Below are positions 49,896-59,792 of a stretch of DNA of 64,000 nucleotides, piece by piece; the first letter of the stretch is position 1; each line of letters begins with the position of its first letter. The stretch is from Corynebacterium pacaense (GTDB taxonomy: Bacteria > Actinomycetota > Actinomycetes > Mycobacteriales > Mycobacteriaceae). A program made the position numbers and the translations under genes. The notes under the pieces are model-generated. The model saw only the letters and a list, made by a program, of their open reading frames with translations. It ran no database searches and was not told the origin of the DNA. The stretch is from NCBI RefSeq assembly GCF_900169525.1, contig NZ_LT821240.1:445684-509683 (forward strand), written 5' to 3'.

Positions 49896-50696
49896 TTAGA
49901 AGCGTTCCTGACGTTTGACGCGGTAGAACTCGGCGTAGCGCGGGTTGTTCACCGCGTCATCCACGATCGGGCTCATGTCGAATTCATGGATCCTATCCAA
50001 CAGTTCGGCGGTGCTGTGAAACCGGGAGAGCTCAAACAGTGACGCCCAGGTCGGAATGACCAGCCGCAGCAGACCCGCACGCCATCCCTCGAGGATGAGG
50101 GCGGGTGGAAAATACCCGGAGGATGCGGCCTCCCTGGTCTGGCAGTCCGGACTCTGTCCGACGGGTTCGATGGCCACGAAGGAGAAGGTGTCAAAGTGGG
50201 CCTCCTCATCCCAGTCCGGGCTGGCCCAGCGAGCGAAGGGCAGGATCAGGTCCGTGCGAATGGCCAGGTTCTCCCTGTTGAGCAGCTCGGTCAGCGACAT
50301 GCGGTGGCTCTCCAGCTCGGCGCGGTACCGGTGGTAGGCGCCCGCCTCACCGACCAGTCCCCCGCCATCCCTGTGCTCGGCGAGCAGGGTCCCGGTCTCC
50401 TCGAAGAGCTCCCTGACGGCGGCGAAAACCAGTGCATGGGCAACCTCGGGCGGGGTGCCCAACCGCTGGGCCCATTCATGGGCATCGGGGCCCTCCCAGA
50501 TATCCCCGTTGCTGAAGTCGGGAAAGTCTCGCGGGTCGACACCACCACCGGGGAACACGCTGGCCCGGGGAAAGTGCGGCATCGTCGGTACCCGTTCCTG
50601 GATGTAGACCTCCAGGTCGGGGGTGCCGTTGATTTCACCGTCGCGCAGGAGCAGCACCGTGGCTGCAAGCTTGCGGCCGCCCACACCTTCCATCAT
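49896..50696 (-). CDS. Nudix hydrolase (NUDT19-like)
   Basis: A 266-residue protein from ATG 50696, with GAGGAGGACC upstream. The Nudix box is split by an insertion: PGGGVDPRD early, then AAVRELFEETGTLLAE about 45 residues later, which is typical of the NUDT19/RP2p type that can act on coenzyme A derivatives. The substrate is unproven. It is followed directly by the methyltransferase gene and preceded by the ABC ATPase on the same strand with a 35-base gap. Confidence 0.9.
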   Translation of the reverse strand: MMEGVGGRKLAATVLLLRDGEINGTPDLEVYIQERVPTMPHFPRASVFPGGGVDPRDFPDFSNGDIWEGPDAHEWAQRLGTPPEVAHALVFAAVRELFEETGTLLAEHRDGGGLVGEAGAYHRYRAELESHRMSLTELLNRENLAIRTDLILPFARWASPDWDEEAHFDTFSFVAIEPVGQSPDCQTREAASSGYFPPALILEGWRAGLLRLVIPTWASLFELSRFHSTAELLDRIHEFDMSPIVDDAVNNPRYAEFYRVKRQERF

Positions 50697-50731
50697 CGGT
50701 CCTCCTCACTCCACTGGATCCTGCACCAATT

Positions 50732-51568
50732 CTAGGACTGTCGATGGCTGTTCGCCGTCCTGACCCTGCGGGCGAAGTAGCGCTCACCGATCCGGTCCAC
50801 CTGGATCGGCTGGTGGAAGGCCCTGGTCAGGTTCTCGTTGGTGAGCACGGAATCGATCAGACCCTGCGCGACGATTTCACCCTCGTCCAGGAGCATGGCA
50901 TGGGTGAATCCGGAGGGGATCTCCTCCACGTGGTGGGTGATCATCACGATCGCGGGCGCATCGGGATCCATCGCCAGTTCACCGAGGTAGGCCACCAGAT
51001 CCTCGCGCCCTCCCAGATCCATGCCCGCGGTCGGCTCATCGAGGATGAGGAGCTCGGGATTCGTCATCAGCGCGCGTGCGACCATCACACGTTTGCGCTC
51101 GCCCTCCGAGAGCGTGCCCCAGGTGCGGTCGGCCAGGTGCATCGCGCCGACCTGTTCCAGGATCTCGGTCGCGTGCTCGAAGTCCATCTCCTCATAGTCC
51201 TCGCGCCAGCGCCCGAGAATCGCATATCCGGCGGAGATGACCAGATCGGCGACCTTCTCCTTGTCAGGGATGCGGTTTCCCAGGGCCGAGGAACTGACGC
51301 CGATCATGGAGCGCAGATCCCGCATGTCAGTCCTGCCCAGCTGTTCGCCCATGATCCGTGCCTGTCCGCTGGAGGGAAACTCCTCCGCAGCGGCCATTCT
51401 GATCAGTGTGGTCTTTCCCGCCCCGTTGGGCCCGATGATCACCCATCGCTCATCGAGCTCGACCTGCCAGGTCACCGGCCCGACGAGGTTGCGGCCCCCG
51501 CGGGTGAAGATGACGTCGGTGAAGTCGATGAGCAGGTCCTCGTTGTAGTCAGTCACACCCTCCATCAT
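50732..51568 (-). CDS. ABC transporter ATP-binding protein (stand-alone)
   Basis: A 278-residue cytoplasmic ATPase from ATG 51568, with AGGAGGGG nine bases upstream. Motifs: Walker A GPNGAGKTTLIRM, signature TLSEGERKRVMVARAL (Ser-Glu-Gly instead of Ser-Gly-Gly), Walker B LLILDEPTAGMD and MITHH as H-loop. No permease is nearby, so its partner is unknown. It is divergent from glgE. The open frame upstream of 51568 overlaps glgE and is not coding. Confidence 0.92.
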   Translation of the reverse strand: MMEGVTDYNEDLLIDFTDVIFTRGGRNLVGPVTWQVELDERWVIIGPNGAGKTTLIRMAAAEEFPSSGQARIMGEQLGRTDMRDLRSMIGVSSSALGNRIPDKEKVADLVISAGYAILGRWREDYEEMDFEHATEILEQVGAMHLADRTWGTLSEGERKRVMVARALMTNPELLILDEPTAGMDLGGREDLVAYLGELAMDPDAPAIVMITHHVEEIPSGFTHAMLLDEGEIVAQGLIDSVLTNENLTRAFHQPIQVDRIGERYFARRVRTANSHRQS

Positions 51569-51661
51569 GGTTGATTTCCCCTCCTCCGTGTGGAACGGAC
51601 ACAGCTCGGATAAGCTTTTGAGGTGGATGACACCCCCGTCAACGCACTTGAGGAGAAACTT

Positions 51662-53674
51662 GTGACTGGCCGTCTCGGAATCGATGATGTTCGCCCCCAG
51701 CTGCTGGACAGCAACCCCGCCAAAGCCGTGGTGGGTGAGATCGTGCCGGTGTCGGCGCTGGTGTGGCGTGAAGGCCATGATGCGGTTTCCGCCACCCTGA
51801 ATGTGCGCGGCCCCTCGGGTTCCGCGACGAGGGTGACCATGCGCCCTTCCCCGAACAACCAGGATCAGGTCAACGCCTTCTTCGTCCCCGATGTGCCCGG
51901 CGAGTGGACCTTCCGTGTGGATGCCTGGTCCGATCCCCTCGCCACCTGGCGCCACGCCGTGACGGCGAAAATCGAGGCCGGGCAGTCCCCGGCGGAGCTG
52001 TTCAACGATCTCGAGCACGGCGCCCGCCTGTTCGACGAGGCTGCGGCCGGCGTACCCGATTCCGAGAAGCAGACGCTTATCGACGTCGCGGCCACCTTAC
52101 GTGGTGACGGCGACCTCCGGGCCCGGGTTGCACCCGGACTCTCTGCGGCCACGCTGCACCTGCTCGAGCTCTTCCCCCTCCGGGAACTGCTGACCAGGGG
52201 GCCTGAACTGAAGGTGAGGGTGGAGCGTCGGCAGGCTCTGGTCAACTCCTGGTACGAGCTCTTCCCGCGTTCGACCGGTGGATGGGATTCCGAGGGCCGG
52301 CCGGTCCACGGCACCTTCGCCACCACCGCTGTCGCCCTGGACAGGGTCGCGGCCATGGGCTTCGACACCGTCTACTTCCCGCCGATCCACCCCATCGGCG
52401 AGGTCAACCGCAAGGGACGCAACAACTCCCTTGATCCCGACCCCTCCGATGTCGGCTCGCCCTGGGCCATCGGTTCGACGGAAGGCGGCCACGATGCCGT
52501 GCACCCGGCGCTGGGCACCACCGAGGAGTTCACGGCACTGCTCAACCGTGCCAACGAACTGGGACTCGAGGTGGCCCTCGATCTCGCCCTGCAGGTCGCG
52601 CCTGACCACCCCTGGGCCATCGAACACCGGGAGTTCTTCACCGTGCTCGCCGACGGCACCATCGCCTATGCGGAGAACCCCCCGAAGAAGTACCAGGACA
52701 TCTACCCCCTGAACTTCGACAACGACCCGGAGGCGATCTACGAGGAGGTCTACCGGGTGGTCAAGCACTGGGTGAATCTGGGGGTCCGGACCTTCCGCGT
52801 GGACAATCCACACACCAAGCCCGCAAACTTCTGGCACTGGCTGATTGAAAAGATCCACGCCAGCAACCCCGAGGTCATCTTCCTGGCCGAGGCCTTCACC
52901 AGGCCGGCACGCCTCTACGGTCTGGCCAAGGTGGGCTTCTCGCAGTCCTACACCTATTTCACCTGGAAGGTCTCCAAGCCCGAGCTCACCGAGTTTGCCA
53001 CCGAGATCGCCGATATGGCCGATGTGTCGCGTCCCAATCTCTTCGTCAACACCCCCGATATTCTGCACGCCTCACTGCAGCATGGGGGCCGGGCGATGTT
53101 CGCGATCCGTGCGGCCCTGGCTGCGACCATGTCCCCGCTGTGGGGGGTGTACTCCGGATATGAGCTCTTCGAGCACATGGCAGTCAAGCCCGGTTCCGAG
53201 GAGTACCTCGATTCGGAGAAGTACGAGCTGCGACCCCGGGACTTCGAGGGGGCGGTGGCCACCGGTGATTCCCTGGAACCCTACATCACCCTGCTCAACC
53301 GAATCCGCCGGGAGAATCCCGCACTGCAGCAACTGCGCAACATCCACTTCCACGATGCCGACAATGATCAGATCATCGCCTACTCCAAGGTCGACGCACT
53401 GACCGGCAACCGTGTCCTGGTGATAGTCAACCTCGATCCCCGCAGCGCCCGCGAGGCCACCGTCCGGCTGGATCTGGCGGAGCTCGGTCTGGACGCCGGA
53501 TCCCAGTTCCAGGTCCGCGACGCGATCACGGGGGTCACCTACACCTGGGGCGAACAGAACTTCGTGCGGCTGCAGCCGCTGCAGGATGTCGCGCACATCT
53601 TCGTTCTGCCGGAACTTCCCGCCTCCCGGCGTGAGCGCCTCGCATGGCGCGAAATCACCAACTACCGGGCATGA
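51662..53674 (+). CDS. glgE: Alpha-1,4-glucan:maltose-1-phosphate maltosyltransferase
   Basis: GH13 enzyme that extends alpha-glucan with maltosyl units from maltose-1-phosphate, in the trehalose-to-glycogen route. GTG 51662 ([12 protein letters not shown]) is preferred because GAGGAG lies six bases upstream, giving 670 residues; GTG 51623 would add 13. The nucleophile Asp is in [11 protein letters not shown] (residue 381) and the acid/base Glu is in [10 protein letters not shown] (about residue 410). The [16 protein letters not shown] loop is characteristic of GlgE. It is followed by glgB. Confidence 0.95.
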   Translation: MTGRLGIDDVRPQLLDSNPAKAVVGEIVPVSALVWREGHDAVSATLNVRGPSGSATRVTMRPSPNNQDQVNAFFVPDVPGEWTFRVDAWSDPLATWRHAVTAKIEAGQSPAELFNDLEHGARLFDEAAAGVPDSEKQTLIDVAATLRGDGDLRARVAPGLSAATLHLLELFPLRELLTRGPELKVRVERRQALVNSWYELFPRSTGGWDSEGRPVHGTFATTAVALDRVAAMGFDTVYFPPIHPIGEVNRKGRNNSLDPDPSDVGSPWAIGSTEGGHDAVHPALGTTEEFTALLNRANELGLEVALDLALQVAPDHPWAIEHREFFTVLADGTIAYAENPPKKYQDIYPLNFDNDPEAIYEEVYRVVKHWVNLGVRTFRVDNPHTKPANFWHWLIEKIHASNPEVIFLAEAFTRPARLYGLAKVGFSQSYTYFTWKVSKPELTEFATEIADMADVSRPNLFVNTPDILHASLQHGGRAMFAIRAALAATMSPLWGVYSGYELFEHMAVKPGSEEYLDSEKYELRPRDFEGAVATGDSLEPYITLLNRIRRENPALQQLRNIHFHDADNDQIIAYSKVDALTGNRVLVIVNLDPRSAREATVRLDLAELGLDAGSQFQVRDAITGVTYTWGEQNFVRLQPLQDVAHIFVLPELPASRRERLAWREITNYRA

Positions 53675-53741
53675 TTTCCGGTAACTTCAGACTCAACGAC
53701 ATAATCGCCAACGATTGTCACCAAGGATAGGATCGAGCGCC

Positions 53742-55928
53742 ATGAGCACTGACCATCTGCACATACCCGAAGCAGATATGGAACGCCTGCGTAACTGCAA
53801 CCACTACAATCCGCACGCGTTCTACGGCTGGCACGCCACCGAGTCCGGCTCCGTGGTCCGCACCCGTCAGATCGGCGCCGAGAAGGTGGAGCTGCTCATC
53901 GACGGCGGCAGCATCGACATGGTCCCGCTGGGCGATGACGTCTTCGCGGCGGAACTGGAGGATCGCCGCGCCGCGGACTACCGGCTGATGGTGACCTGGC
54001 CGGGCAAACCCTCGACGATCATCGCCGATCCCTATCATTTCCTGCCCACCCTCGGTGAGCTGGACATCTACCTGATCTCCGAGGGCCGGCATGAACGCCT
54101 CTGGGAGGTTCTCGGCGCCAATGTGAAAACCTATGACACCACGCTCGGCTCGGTGAAGGGAACAGCCTTCGCTGTCTGGGCCCCCAATGCCATCGGCGTC
54201 GCCGTCGTCGGTGATTTCAACGGTTGGAACGCCTCCCAGCACCCGATGCGCTCAATGGGTGGCTCGGGTGTGTGGGAACTGTTCATTCCCGGTGTCGGTG
54301 ACGGCGCGACCTACAAGTTCGCCCTCCAGACCAAACAGGGCCACCGCCGCGACAAGGCGGATCCCCTGGCCAAGCGCGCGGAGCTGCCCCCGGCCACCGC
54401 CTCCATCGTCGCCGAATCCTCCTACGAGTGGAATGACGATCAGTGGCTGCGCACCCGGGAGTCCACCGATGTAGCCTCGATCCCGATGAGCGTCTACGAG
54501 GTTCACCTCGGTTCCTGGCGCTGGGGACGCGGCTACTCCGATCTCGCCACTGAACTTGTGGACTACGTCGTGGATCTCGGCTACACCCACGTGGAGTTCA
54601 TGCCCGTTTCCGAGCACCCCTTCGGCGGTTCCTGGGGATACCAGGTCTCCGGCTACTACGCCCCCACCGCACGCTGGGGCACCCCCGACGAGTTCAGGAA
54701 GCTTGTCGACGCCTTCCACGCACGCGGCATCGGTGTGATCATGGACTGGGTGCCCGCACATTTTCCCAAGGACGACTGGGCACTGGCGCGCTTCGACGGG
54801 GAGGCACTGTACGAGCACCCGGACTGGCGCCGCGGCGAGCAGCGGGACTGGGGCACCCTGGTGTTCAACTTCGGCCGCAACGAGGTGCGCAACTTCCTCG
54901 TCGCCAACGCGGTGTACTGGATCAACGAATTCCACATCGACGGCCTCAGGGTCGACGCCGTGGCCTCGATGCTCTACCTTGATTACTCCCGCGAGCAGGG
55001 TGAATGGGAACCCAACATCTACGGTGGACGTGAGAACCTCGAGGCGGTGCAGTTCATCCAGGAACTCAACGCCACGGTGCTTCGGCTTCACCCCGGTGCA
55101 CTGACCATCGCGGAGGAATCCACCTCCTGGCCCGGTGTGACGGCACCGACCTGGGAGGGGGGCCTGGGCTTCTCGCTGAAGTGGAACATGGGCTGGATGA
55201 ATGACACCCTTGAGTACTTCTCCCACGATCCGGTGCACCGTTCCTTCCACCACAACGACCTCACCTTCTCCCTGGTCTACGCATTCTCCGAGCGTTTCGT
55301 CCTGCCGATCTCCCACGATGAGGTTGTCCACGGCAAGGGGTCGCTGTGGAACCGCATGCCCGGTGACACCTGGAACAAGGCGGCCGGCCTGCGGACGCTC
55401 CTGGCGTACATGTGGGCGCACCCGGGCAAGAAGCTCCTGTTCATGGGTCAGGAGCTGGGTCAGCAGGATGAATGGTCCGAGGGCACAGAGCTGCCCTGGG
55501 GAATCTTCGACGGCTGGCAGGGCGAGTACCACCTGGCCATCCAGGAACTGGTGCGCGATCTCAACGGTGTCTATTCCGGCTCCCCCGCCCTGTACTCCCA
55601 GGATTTCTCCGGCGAGGGCTTCAGCTGGAACAAGGCGGATGACGCCGCCGGCAACTTCCTGTCCTTCCTCCGCTACGGGACCGACGGATCCCGGATGCTG
55701 TGCGTGTTCAACCTGTCGGGAACCCCCCAGTCCGCCTACCGGCTCGGAGTCCCGGACGCGGGAAACTGGCGTCTCGTTCTCAACACCGACACTGCCTCCT
55801 ACCAGGGTGCCGGGAATGATCTCGCCCCCTCGATCACCGCCGTGGACGCCGGGTGGGACGGCTTTCCGCACTCCCTGACCCTCGACTCCCCAGCGATGAG
55901 CGCCCAGTTCTACTCCTGGGAGGGTTAA
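53742..55928 (+). CDS. glgB: 1,4-alpha-glucan branching enzyme
   Basis: GH13 branching enzyme of 728 residues that introduces alpha-1,6 branches into glycogen. ATG 53742 (MSTDHLHIPEADMERLRNC) has AAGGATAGGATCG upstream. Two N-terminal CBM48-like modules precede the barrel (FAVWAPNAIGVAVVGDFNGW). The nucleophile Asp is in GLRVDAVASMLYLD, the acid Glu in TIAEESTSWPG, and the transition-state stabiliser region is ISHDEVVHGKGS. It lies 67 bases after glgE, probably in one transcript. Its TAA overlaps the stop of the convergent monooxygenase gene. Confidence 0.97.
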   Translation: MSTDHLHIPEADMERLRNCNHYNPHAFYGWHATESGSVVRTRQIGAEKVELLIDGGSIDMVPLGDDVFAAELEDRRAADYRLMVTWPGKPSTIIADPYHFLPTLGELDIYLISEGRHERLWEVLGANVKTYDTTLGSVKGTAFAVWAPNAIGVAVVGDFNGWNASQHPMRSMGGSGVWELFIPGVGDGATYKFALQTKQGHRRDKADPLAKRAELPPATASIVAESSYEWNDDQWLRTRESTDVASIPMSVYEVHLGSWRWGRGYSDLATELVDYVVDLGYTHVEFMPVSEHPFGGSWGYQVSGYYAPTARWGTPDEFRKLVDAFHARGIGVIMDWVPAHFPKDDWALARFDGEALYEHPDWRRGEQRDWGTLVFNFGRNEVRNFLVANAVYWINEFHIDGLRVDAVASMLYLDYSREQGEWEPNIYGGRENLEAVQFIQELNATVLRLHPGALTIAEESTSWPGVTAPTWEGGLGFSLKWNMGWMNDTLEYFSHDPVHRSFHHNDLTFSLVYAFSERFVLPISHDEVVHGKGSLWNRMPGDTWNKAAGLRTLLAYMWAHPGKKLLFMGQELGQQDEWSEGTELPWGIFDGWQGEYHLAIQELVRDLNGVYSGSPALYSQDFSGEGFSWNKADDAAGNFLSFLRYGTDGSRMLCVFNLSGTPQSAYRLGVPDAGNWRLVLNTDTASYQGAGNDLAPSITAVDAGWDGFPHSLTLDSPAMSAQFYSWEG

Positions 55929-57046
55929 CCCCGGTTGCTCACCGCCACACCGCGGCGCAGCAGTTCCGGGATCACCCCCTCACCGACGTGGTAGGTCTCC
56001 TCGAGGTTCGGGTACCCGGAGAGCACGAAGTGGTCGATGCCCAGCGCCGCGTATTCCTGGATGCGGTCGGCCACCTGCGCGTGGGAACCGACGAGAGCGG
56101 TTCCCGCACCGCCGCGAATCAGCCCCACCCCCGCCCAGACATTGGGGTGGAGCTCAAGGTCGCGTGCGGAGGTGGCGCCGGTGAAGGCGCCACCCCGGCC
56201 GTGGAGTTCGGCCATCCGCCGCTGTCCCTCCGATTTCGAGGTCGCCAGGCCCGCCTGGGCGCGGGCGACCTGTTCCGGGGTGATTCTCCCGATCAGGCGC
56301 TCGGCGACCTGCCACGCCTCCTCCTCGGTGTCGCGGGCAATGACATGGAAGCGGATACCGTGACTGAGCTCGCGGCCCTCCCGCCGCGCCAGGTCGTTGA
56401 TCCACGCGATTTTCTGCCCGACGGCGTCGGGAAGCTCCCCCCAGGTCAGGTAGGTGTCGGCATAGCGTGCGGCGACCGGTCCTGCCGCCGATGAGGATCC
56501 ACCGAACAGTATCGCGGGGATGACCTCGGGTGGTGTGCTCAACCGGGCGTCATCGACGCGCAGGTACTCACCCTGATGGGTGACCTTTTCGCCCCGCCAC
56601 AGCCGGGTGACTATCTCGAGGAACTCCGCGCACCGCGCGTAGCGCTGCTCCTTGTCCAGGTGGTCGCCGTAGGCGCGCTGCTCCGCGTCCTCGCCCCCGG
56701 TGACCACGTTGATCAGCAGCCGGTTGCCGGACAGACGCTGAAAGGTCGATGCCATCTGTGCGGAGAGGGTCGGACCGATCTGACCCGGTCGCAGAGCCAC
56801 CAGGAATGTGAGTCGACGGGTCGCATCGATGAGCGAGGCGGCGGTCAACCAGGCATCCTCGCACAGGGTTCCGGTGGGCGTGAGAACGGATTCGAAACCG
56901 TTCTCCTCCGCAGCAAGCGCCAGCTGCTTGAGGTAGGTGTGGGAGACCGCGCGGTCTCCGCCGTCGCCCACAGCACCGTGGCCCCCGCCCACGATACTGC
57001 GGGAATCCCCGGAGGTGGAGAGGAACCAGTGGAAGGTCAGGGTCAT
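55925..57046 (-). CDS. FMNH2-dependent alkanesulfonate monooxygenase-like (SsuD family)
   Basis: A 373-residue luciferase-like monooxygenase from ATG 57046 (MTLTFHWFLSTSGDSR). SsuD-type features include the TGTLCEDAWLTAASL and RLSGNRLLINVVTGGEDAEQRAYGD segments and the flexible insertion PEVIPAILFGGSSSAAGPVAARYADTYLTWGE. It would release sulfite from alkanesulfonates when sulfate is scarce. No ssu transporter genes are adjacent, and the role is inferred from family. Confidence 0.93.
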   Translation of the reverse strand: MTLTFHWFLSTSGDSRSIVGGGHGAVGDGGDRAVSHTYLKQLALAAEENGFESVLTPTGTLCEDAWLTAASLIDATRRLTFLVALRPGQIGPTLSAQMASTFQRLSGNRLLINVVTGGEDAEQRAYGDHLDKEQRYARCAEFLEIVTRLWRGEKVTHQGEYLRVDDARLSTPPEVIPAILFGGSSSAAGPVAARYADTYLTWGELPDAVGQKIAWINDLARREGRELSHGIRFHVIARDTEEEAWQVAERLIGRITPEQVARAQAGLATSKSEGQRRMAELHGRGGAFTGATSARDLELHPNVWAGVGLIRGGAGTALVGSHAQVADRIQEYAALGIDHFVLSGYPNLEETYHVGEGVIPELLRRGVAVSNRG

Positions 57047-57110
57047 GGTCCGAGTCAAACAGTCCGGGTTGTCCCGTGGCGAGGGTTTCAACCGGAGCGG
57101 AAGGAAGGGA

Positions 57111-57992
57111 TCAGTAGAGCGCGCTGGCCAGTCGTCCCCTGGCCGAGAGCACCCGGGGGTCACTGGGCTCGAACATTCCGAAGAGCTCGATGAGACGGGC
57201 CTTGGCCGCATCCCGGTCCGGGCCCGTGAGCAGGCCGATGAGGCGATCAAAGGCCGCCTCCGGATCGCCCGCGGCCACACTGGCGTCGGCCGCGGCAAGG
57301 GCCTTGTCAAGATCCTCCGGATCCGCATCCGCGGCCGCGATGGCGTCGACCGCGGGATCGAGGGAGTTCAGGCGGGAGAGGAGTAGGGCGGTGTCCCGTG
57401 CCTGCCTGGCCTCGGCATTCCTCGGCTCCGATTCCAAAATTGCGTCATAGGCCGCGATCGCGGCGGTGAAGTCGCCGCTGTTGAGGGCTTCGGTGGCGGC
57501 GTCGAAACGCGGGTCCCCGACTTCCTCCTCGTCCTCGGTTTCCGCCAGGCCCTCCAACTGGCCGCTGACGGCCTGGACCACCGATCCGACCCACTGGGCG
57601 ATGGCATCGGCGGGTTGTCCGCCCTCGAAATTCGCCAGCGGCCTGCCCGCGGCGATGGCCAGCGTGGTTGGCAGCACCTGGACACCGAACACCTGGGCGA
57701 CATCCGGATGGGTGTCGGCATCGACGTAGGCGAAGATGAACTGCCTGGCGGACTTCGCGGCGAGATCGCTGAAATCCCTGCGCAGCTGTTCTGATTCCGG
57801 GCTCCGCGAGGTGCCGACCACGACGATCACCGGCACCTGGGTGGAGCGACGGAGCACTTCCTCCTCCAGGTTGTCCATGGTGACCTCCACGGTGGCGGCT
57901 ACTCCGGATGCCGGTGCCTGTCTGGCTTCAGCCCGGGCCCTCACCTCTCCGAGATCGATTGCTCCACTGACGAAACGTTGAGGGGTGCTCAT
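57111..57992 (-). CDS. Thioredoxin-TPR protein (YbbN/CnoX-like), CXXC absent
   Basis: A 293-residue cytoplasmic protein from ATG 57992 (MSTPQRFVSGAIDLGEV). An N-terminal thioredoxin fold (VPVIVVVGTSRSPESEQLRRDF; YVDADTHPDVAQVFGVQVLPTTLAI) has SRSPES where thioredoxins have the CXXC active site, so it cannot act as a dithiol reductase. The C-terminal half carries TPR-like repeats (ALNSGDFTAAIAAYDAILESEP), as in the holdase co-chaperone CnoX. A protein-protection role is inferred. Confidence 0.9.
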   Translation of the reverse strand: MSTPQRFVSGAIDLGEVRARAEARQAPASGVAATVEVTMDNLEEEVLRRSTQVPVIVVVGTSRSPESEQLRRDFSDLAAKSARQFIFAYVDADTHPDVAQVFGVQVLPTTLAIAAGRPLANFEGGQPADAIAQWVGSVVQAVSGQLEGLAETEDEEEVGDPRFDAATEALNSGDFTAAIAAYDAILESEPRNAEARQARDTALLLSRLNSLDPAVDAIAAADADPEDLDKALAAADASVAAGDPEAAFDRLIGLLTGPDRDAAKARLIELFGMFEPSDPRVLSARGRLASALY

Positions 57993-58037
57993 TTGTGTCC
58001 ACACACTTTCTTATCGGAAGGGTCTACCCGAGCCAGT

Positions 58038-58346
58038 CTAATTATCCCGGGCCAGTCGCTCCTCCACGGCCTCGACCTTGCGGGTGAGCTGCGAGGTGTG
58101 CCCGGGGCGGATGTCCGCCTTGATTACCAGGGAGGTGCGGGGGGCCACGGAGGACACAGCCTCGGTGGCCCGCCTGATCACATCGAAGACCTCATCCCAC
58201 TCCCCCTCGATCAGGGTGAACATGGCGTTGGTCTCATTGGGCAGGCCCGACTCCCTCACCACGCGGACGGCGGCGGTGACGGCATCGGCCATTTCTGCGT
58301 CGGGGTTGTCGGTGACGGCGGGTGCTACGGAAAAGGCGACAATCAT
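58038..58346 (-). CDS. Thiamine-binding-like MTH1187/YkoF family protein
   Basis: A 102-residue single-domain protein (MIVAFSVAPAVTDNPDAEMADAV; NAMFTLIEGEWDEVFDVIRRA) matching the MTH1187/YqgV (UPF0045) family, whose ferredoxin-like fold binds thiamine-like ligands in some members. No enzyme activity is known. It is divergent from the epimerase gene and 33 bases upstream of the thioredoxin-TPR gene on the same strand. Confidence 0.82.
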   Translation of the reverse strand: MIVAFSVAPAVTDNPDAEMADAVTAAVRVVRESGLPNETNAMFTLIEGEWDEVFDVIRRATEAVSSVAPRTSLVIKADIRPGHTSQLTRKVEAVEERLARDN

Positions 58347-58398
58347 GTGTTCCAGGCTACCTGTGATTCCTCAGCGAAAGCGGAAACGGCCCCTTATC

Positions 58399-58869
58399 AT
58401 GAACCCTATGACTGAACACAACCCCCAGGCAATCGATATTCCCCACGAGTACGTCATCTGTCTCGACCACGTCGGGATCGCGGTGCCGGATCTTGATGCA
58501 GCTGTGGAGTTCTACCGCAGCGCCTTCGGCTGGGTCAATCATCATCAGGAGACCAATGAGGAGCAGGGCGTCACCGAGGCGATGATCGGCCCGAAGAACC
58601 TCGGCGAGACCGATGGGATGATCCAGCTTCTGGCTCCCCTGAACGAGGAATCGACGATTGCGAAGTTCATCGACAAGAAGGGTCCGGGCCTGCAGCAGAT
58701 GTGCCTGCGCACCCATGATCTCGATGCGCTCTCCGAGCATCTGCGCGCCCAGGGGGTCCGACTCCTCTATGATGCGCCGAAGATCGGTACCGGTGGCGCA
58801 CGGATCAACTTCGTTCACCCCAAGGACGCCAACGGCGTACTCCTGGAGCTCACCGAACCGGCCGCCTAG
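58399..58869 (+). CDS. mce: Methylmalonyl-CoA epimerase (VOC family)
   Basis: A 156-residue glyoxalase-fold enzyme from ATG 58399 (alternative ATG 58408) that interconverts the R and S forms of methylmalonyl-CoA. Metal ligands and active-site residues appear in LDHVGIAVPDLDAAVEFYR (His), LQQMCLRTHD (Gln/His) and NGVLLELTEP (Glu). The partner mutase is cobalamin-dependent. The last codon is followed by a TAG whose TA belongs to the IS target site and whose G is the first base of the IS element; the uninterrupted site would also have given TAG, so the protein is intact. Confidence 0.92.
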   Translation: MNPMTEHNPQAIDIPHEYVICLDHVGIAVPDLDAAVEFYRSAFGWVNHHQETNEEQGVTEAMIGPKNLGETDGMIQLLAPLNEESTIAKFIDKKGPGLQQMCLRTHDLDALSEHLRAQGVRLLYDAPKIGTGGARINFVHPKDANGVLLELTEPAA

Positions 58870-59792
58870 GGCGTGTCTTGCAAGTGAATTCTGTGGGAGC
58901 TGAGATCGTGGAGGTATGTCTCGATTCCAGCTCCTCTCAGACGACCAATGGACACTGATTGCTGATTTGTTGCCTGGTCCCACGGGCAAGAAGGGCCGCC
59001 CGTTCGCCGACGCCCGACTGATGGTCGAGGGGATCATTTACCGGTATCGATGCGGGATCGCGTGGCGAGACCTTCCTGATGCTTTCGGGCCTTGGCAAAC
59101 GGTCTGGGCGTGGCATAGGCGCATGGCCGACGATGGTGTCTGGGATCGGGCGCAAGCGCGTCTGCACGAGTACGCAGACCACCAGGGCCTGCTCGACTGG
59201 TCGGTATCGGTGGATTCCACGATCGCTCGTGCGCATCAGCACGCGACCAACACCAAACGCGTAAAAAAGGGCTATATCGAATTACAAGAATCCGCTGACC
59301 GAGCCGCCTGACCACGCAGTCGGCCGTTCTCGGGGCGGCTTGTCAACGAAAACACATCAGCTCGTCGATGGGCGCGGCCTGCCGCTGGTGACGATTTGCT
59401 CAGCGGGACAAGATGGTGACTCGCCGATGTTCATCCCGCTCATGGAACAAGTGCGGGTCGGCCGTCGCACCAGGCCCGATGCCGCGCTCTGCGACAAGGC
59501 GTACTCCTCGCGGGCGAACCGGGCGTACTTGCGCAGGCGTGGCATCGAAGCGGTGATCCCCGAACCTCGTGATCAGCAGGGGCATCGGAAGCGGCGCGGC
59601 ATGCAGGGTGGCAGGCCTGCGAAGTTTGATGCGGAGAAGTATCGGGGAAGGAACGTGATCGAGCGTGGCTATTGCCGGTTGAAACAGTGGCGAGGACTCG
59701 CGACTCGGTATGACAAGCTCGCGATCGTGTACCGGGCCGCAGTTGTCCTCAACGGAGTGATCGCGTGGCTCAACCTTTTACAAGACACGCCC
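58869..59792 (+). mobile_element. IS5-family (IS427-type) insertion sequence, complete
   Basis: The element is 924 bp with terminal inverted repeats: GGGCGTGTCTTG at 58869-58880 and its complement at 59781-59792 (12 bp perfect, weaker match beyond). The flanks are TA on both sides (58867-58868 and 59793-59794), in a CTAG context. It holds two overlapping-phase transposase frames. It inserted exactly in the stop codon of mce and regenerated it. Confidence 0.92.
58916..59311 (+). CDS. IS5/IS427 transposase, N-terminal frame
   Basis: A 131-codon frame with the IS5 N-terminal helix region (LSDDQWTLIADLLPGP) and GIAWRDLPDAFGPWQTVWAWHRR, ending with the first catalytic Asp in SVSVDSTIARAHQHA. Homology leaves this frame near an A-rich slippery run (taaaaaaggg, 59261-59270) and resumes in the +1 frame (NYKNPLTEPPDHAVGRSRGG). 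This is consistent with the programmed frameshift or two-ORF organisation common in this IS group. Confidence 0.9.
   Translation: MSRFQLLSDDQWTLIADLLPGPTGKKGRPFADARLMVEGIIYRYRCGIAWRDLPDAFGPWQTVWAWHRRMADDGVWDRAQARLHEYADHQGLLDWSVSVDSTIARAHQHATNTKRVKKGYIELQESADRAA

Noticed and set aside
51569..52018. Upstream extension of the ABC ATPase frame
   Set aside because: It overlaps glgE on the other strand, has no homology to ATPases, and a strong ribosome site supports ATG 51568.
54252..55871. 539-codon antisense frame within glgB
   Set aside because: Shadow of a GC-rich coding sequence; all GH13 motifs are on the plus strand.
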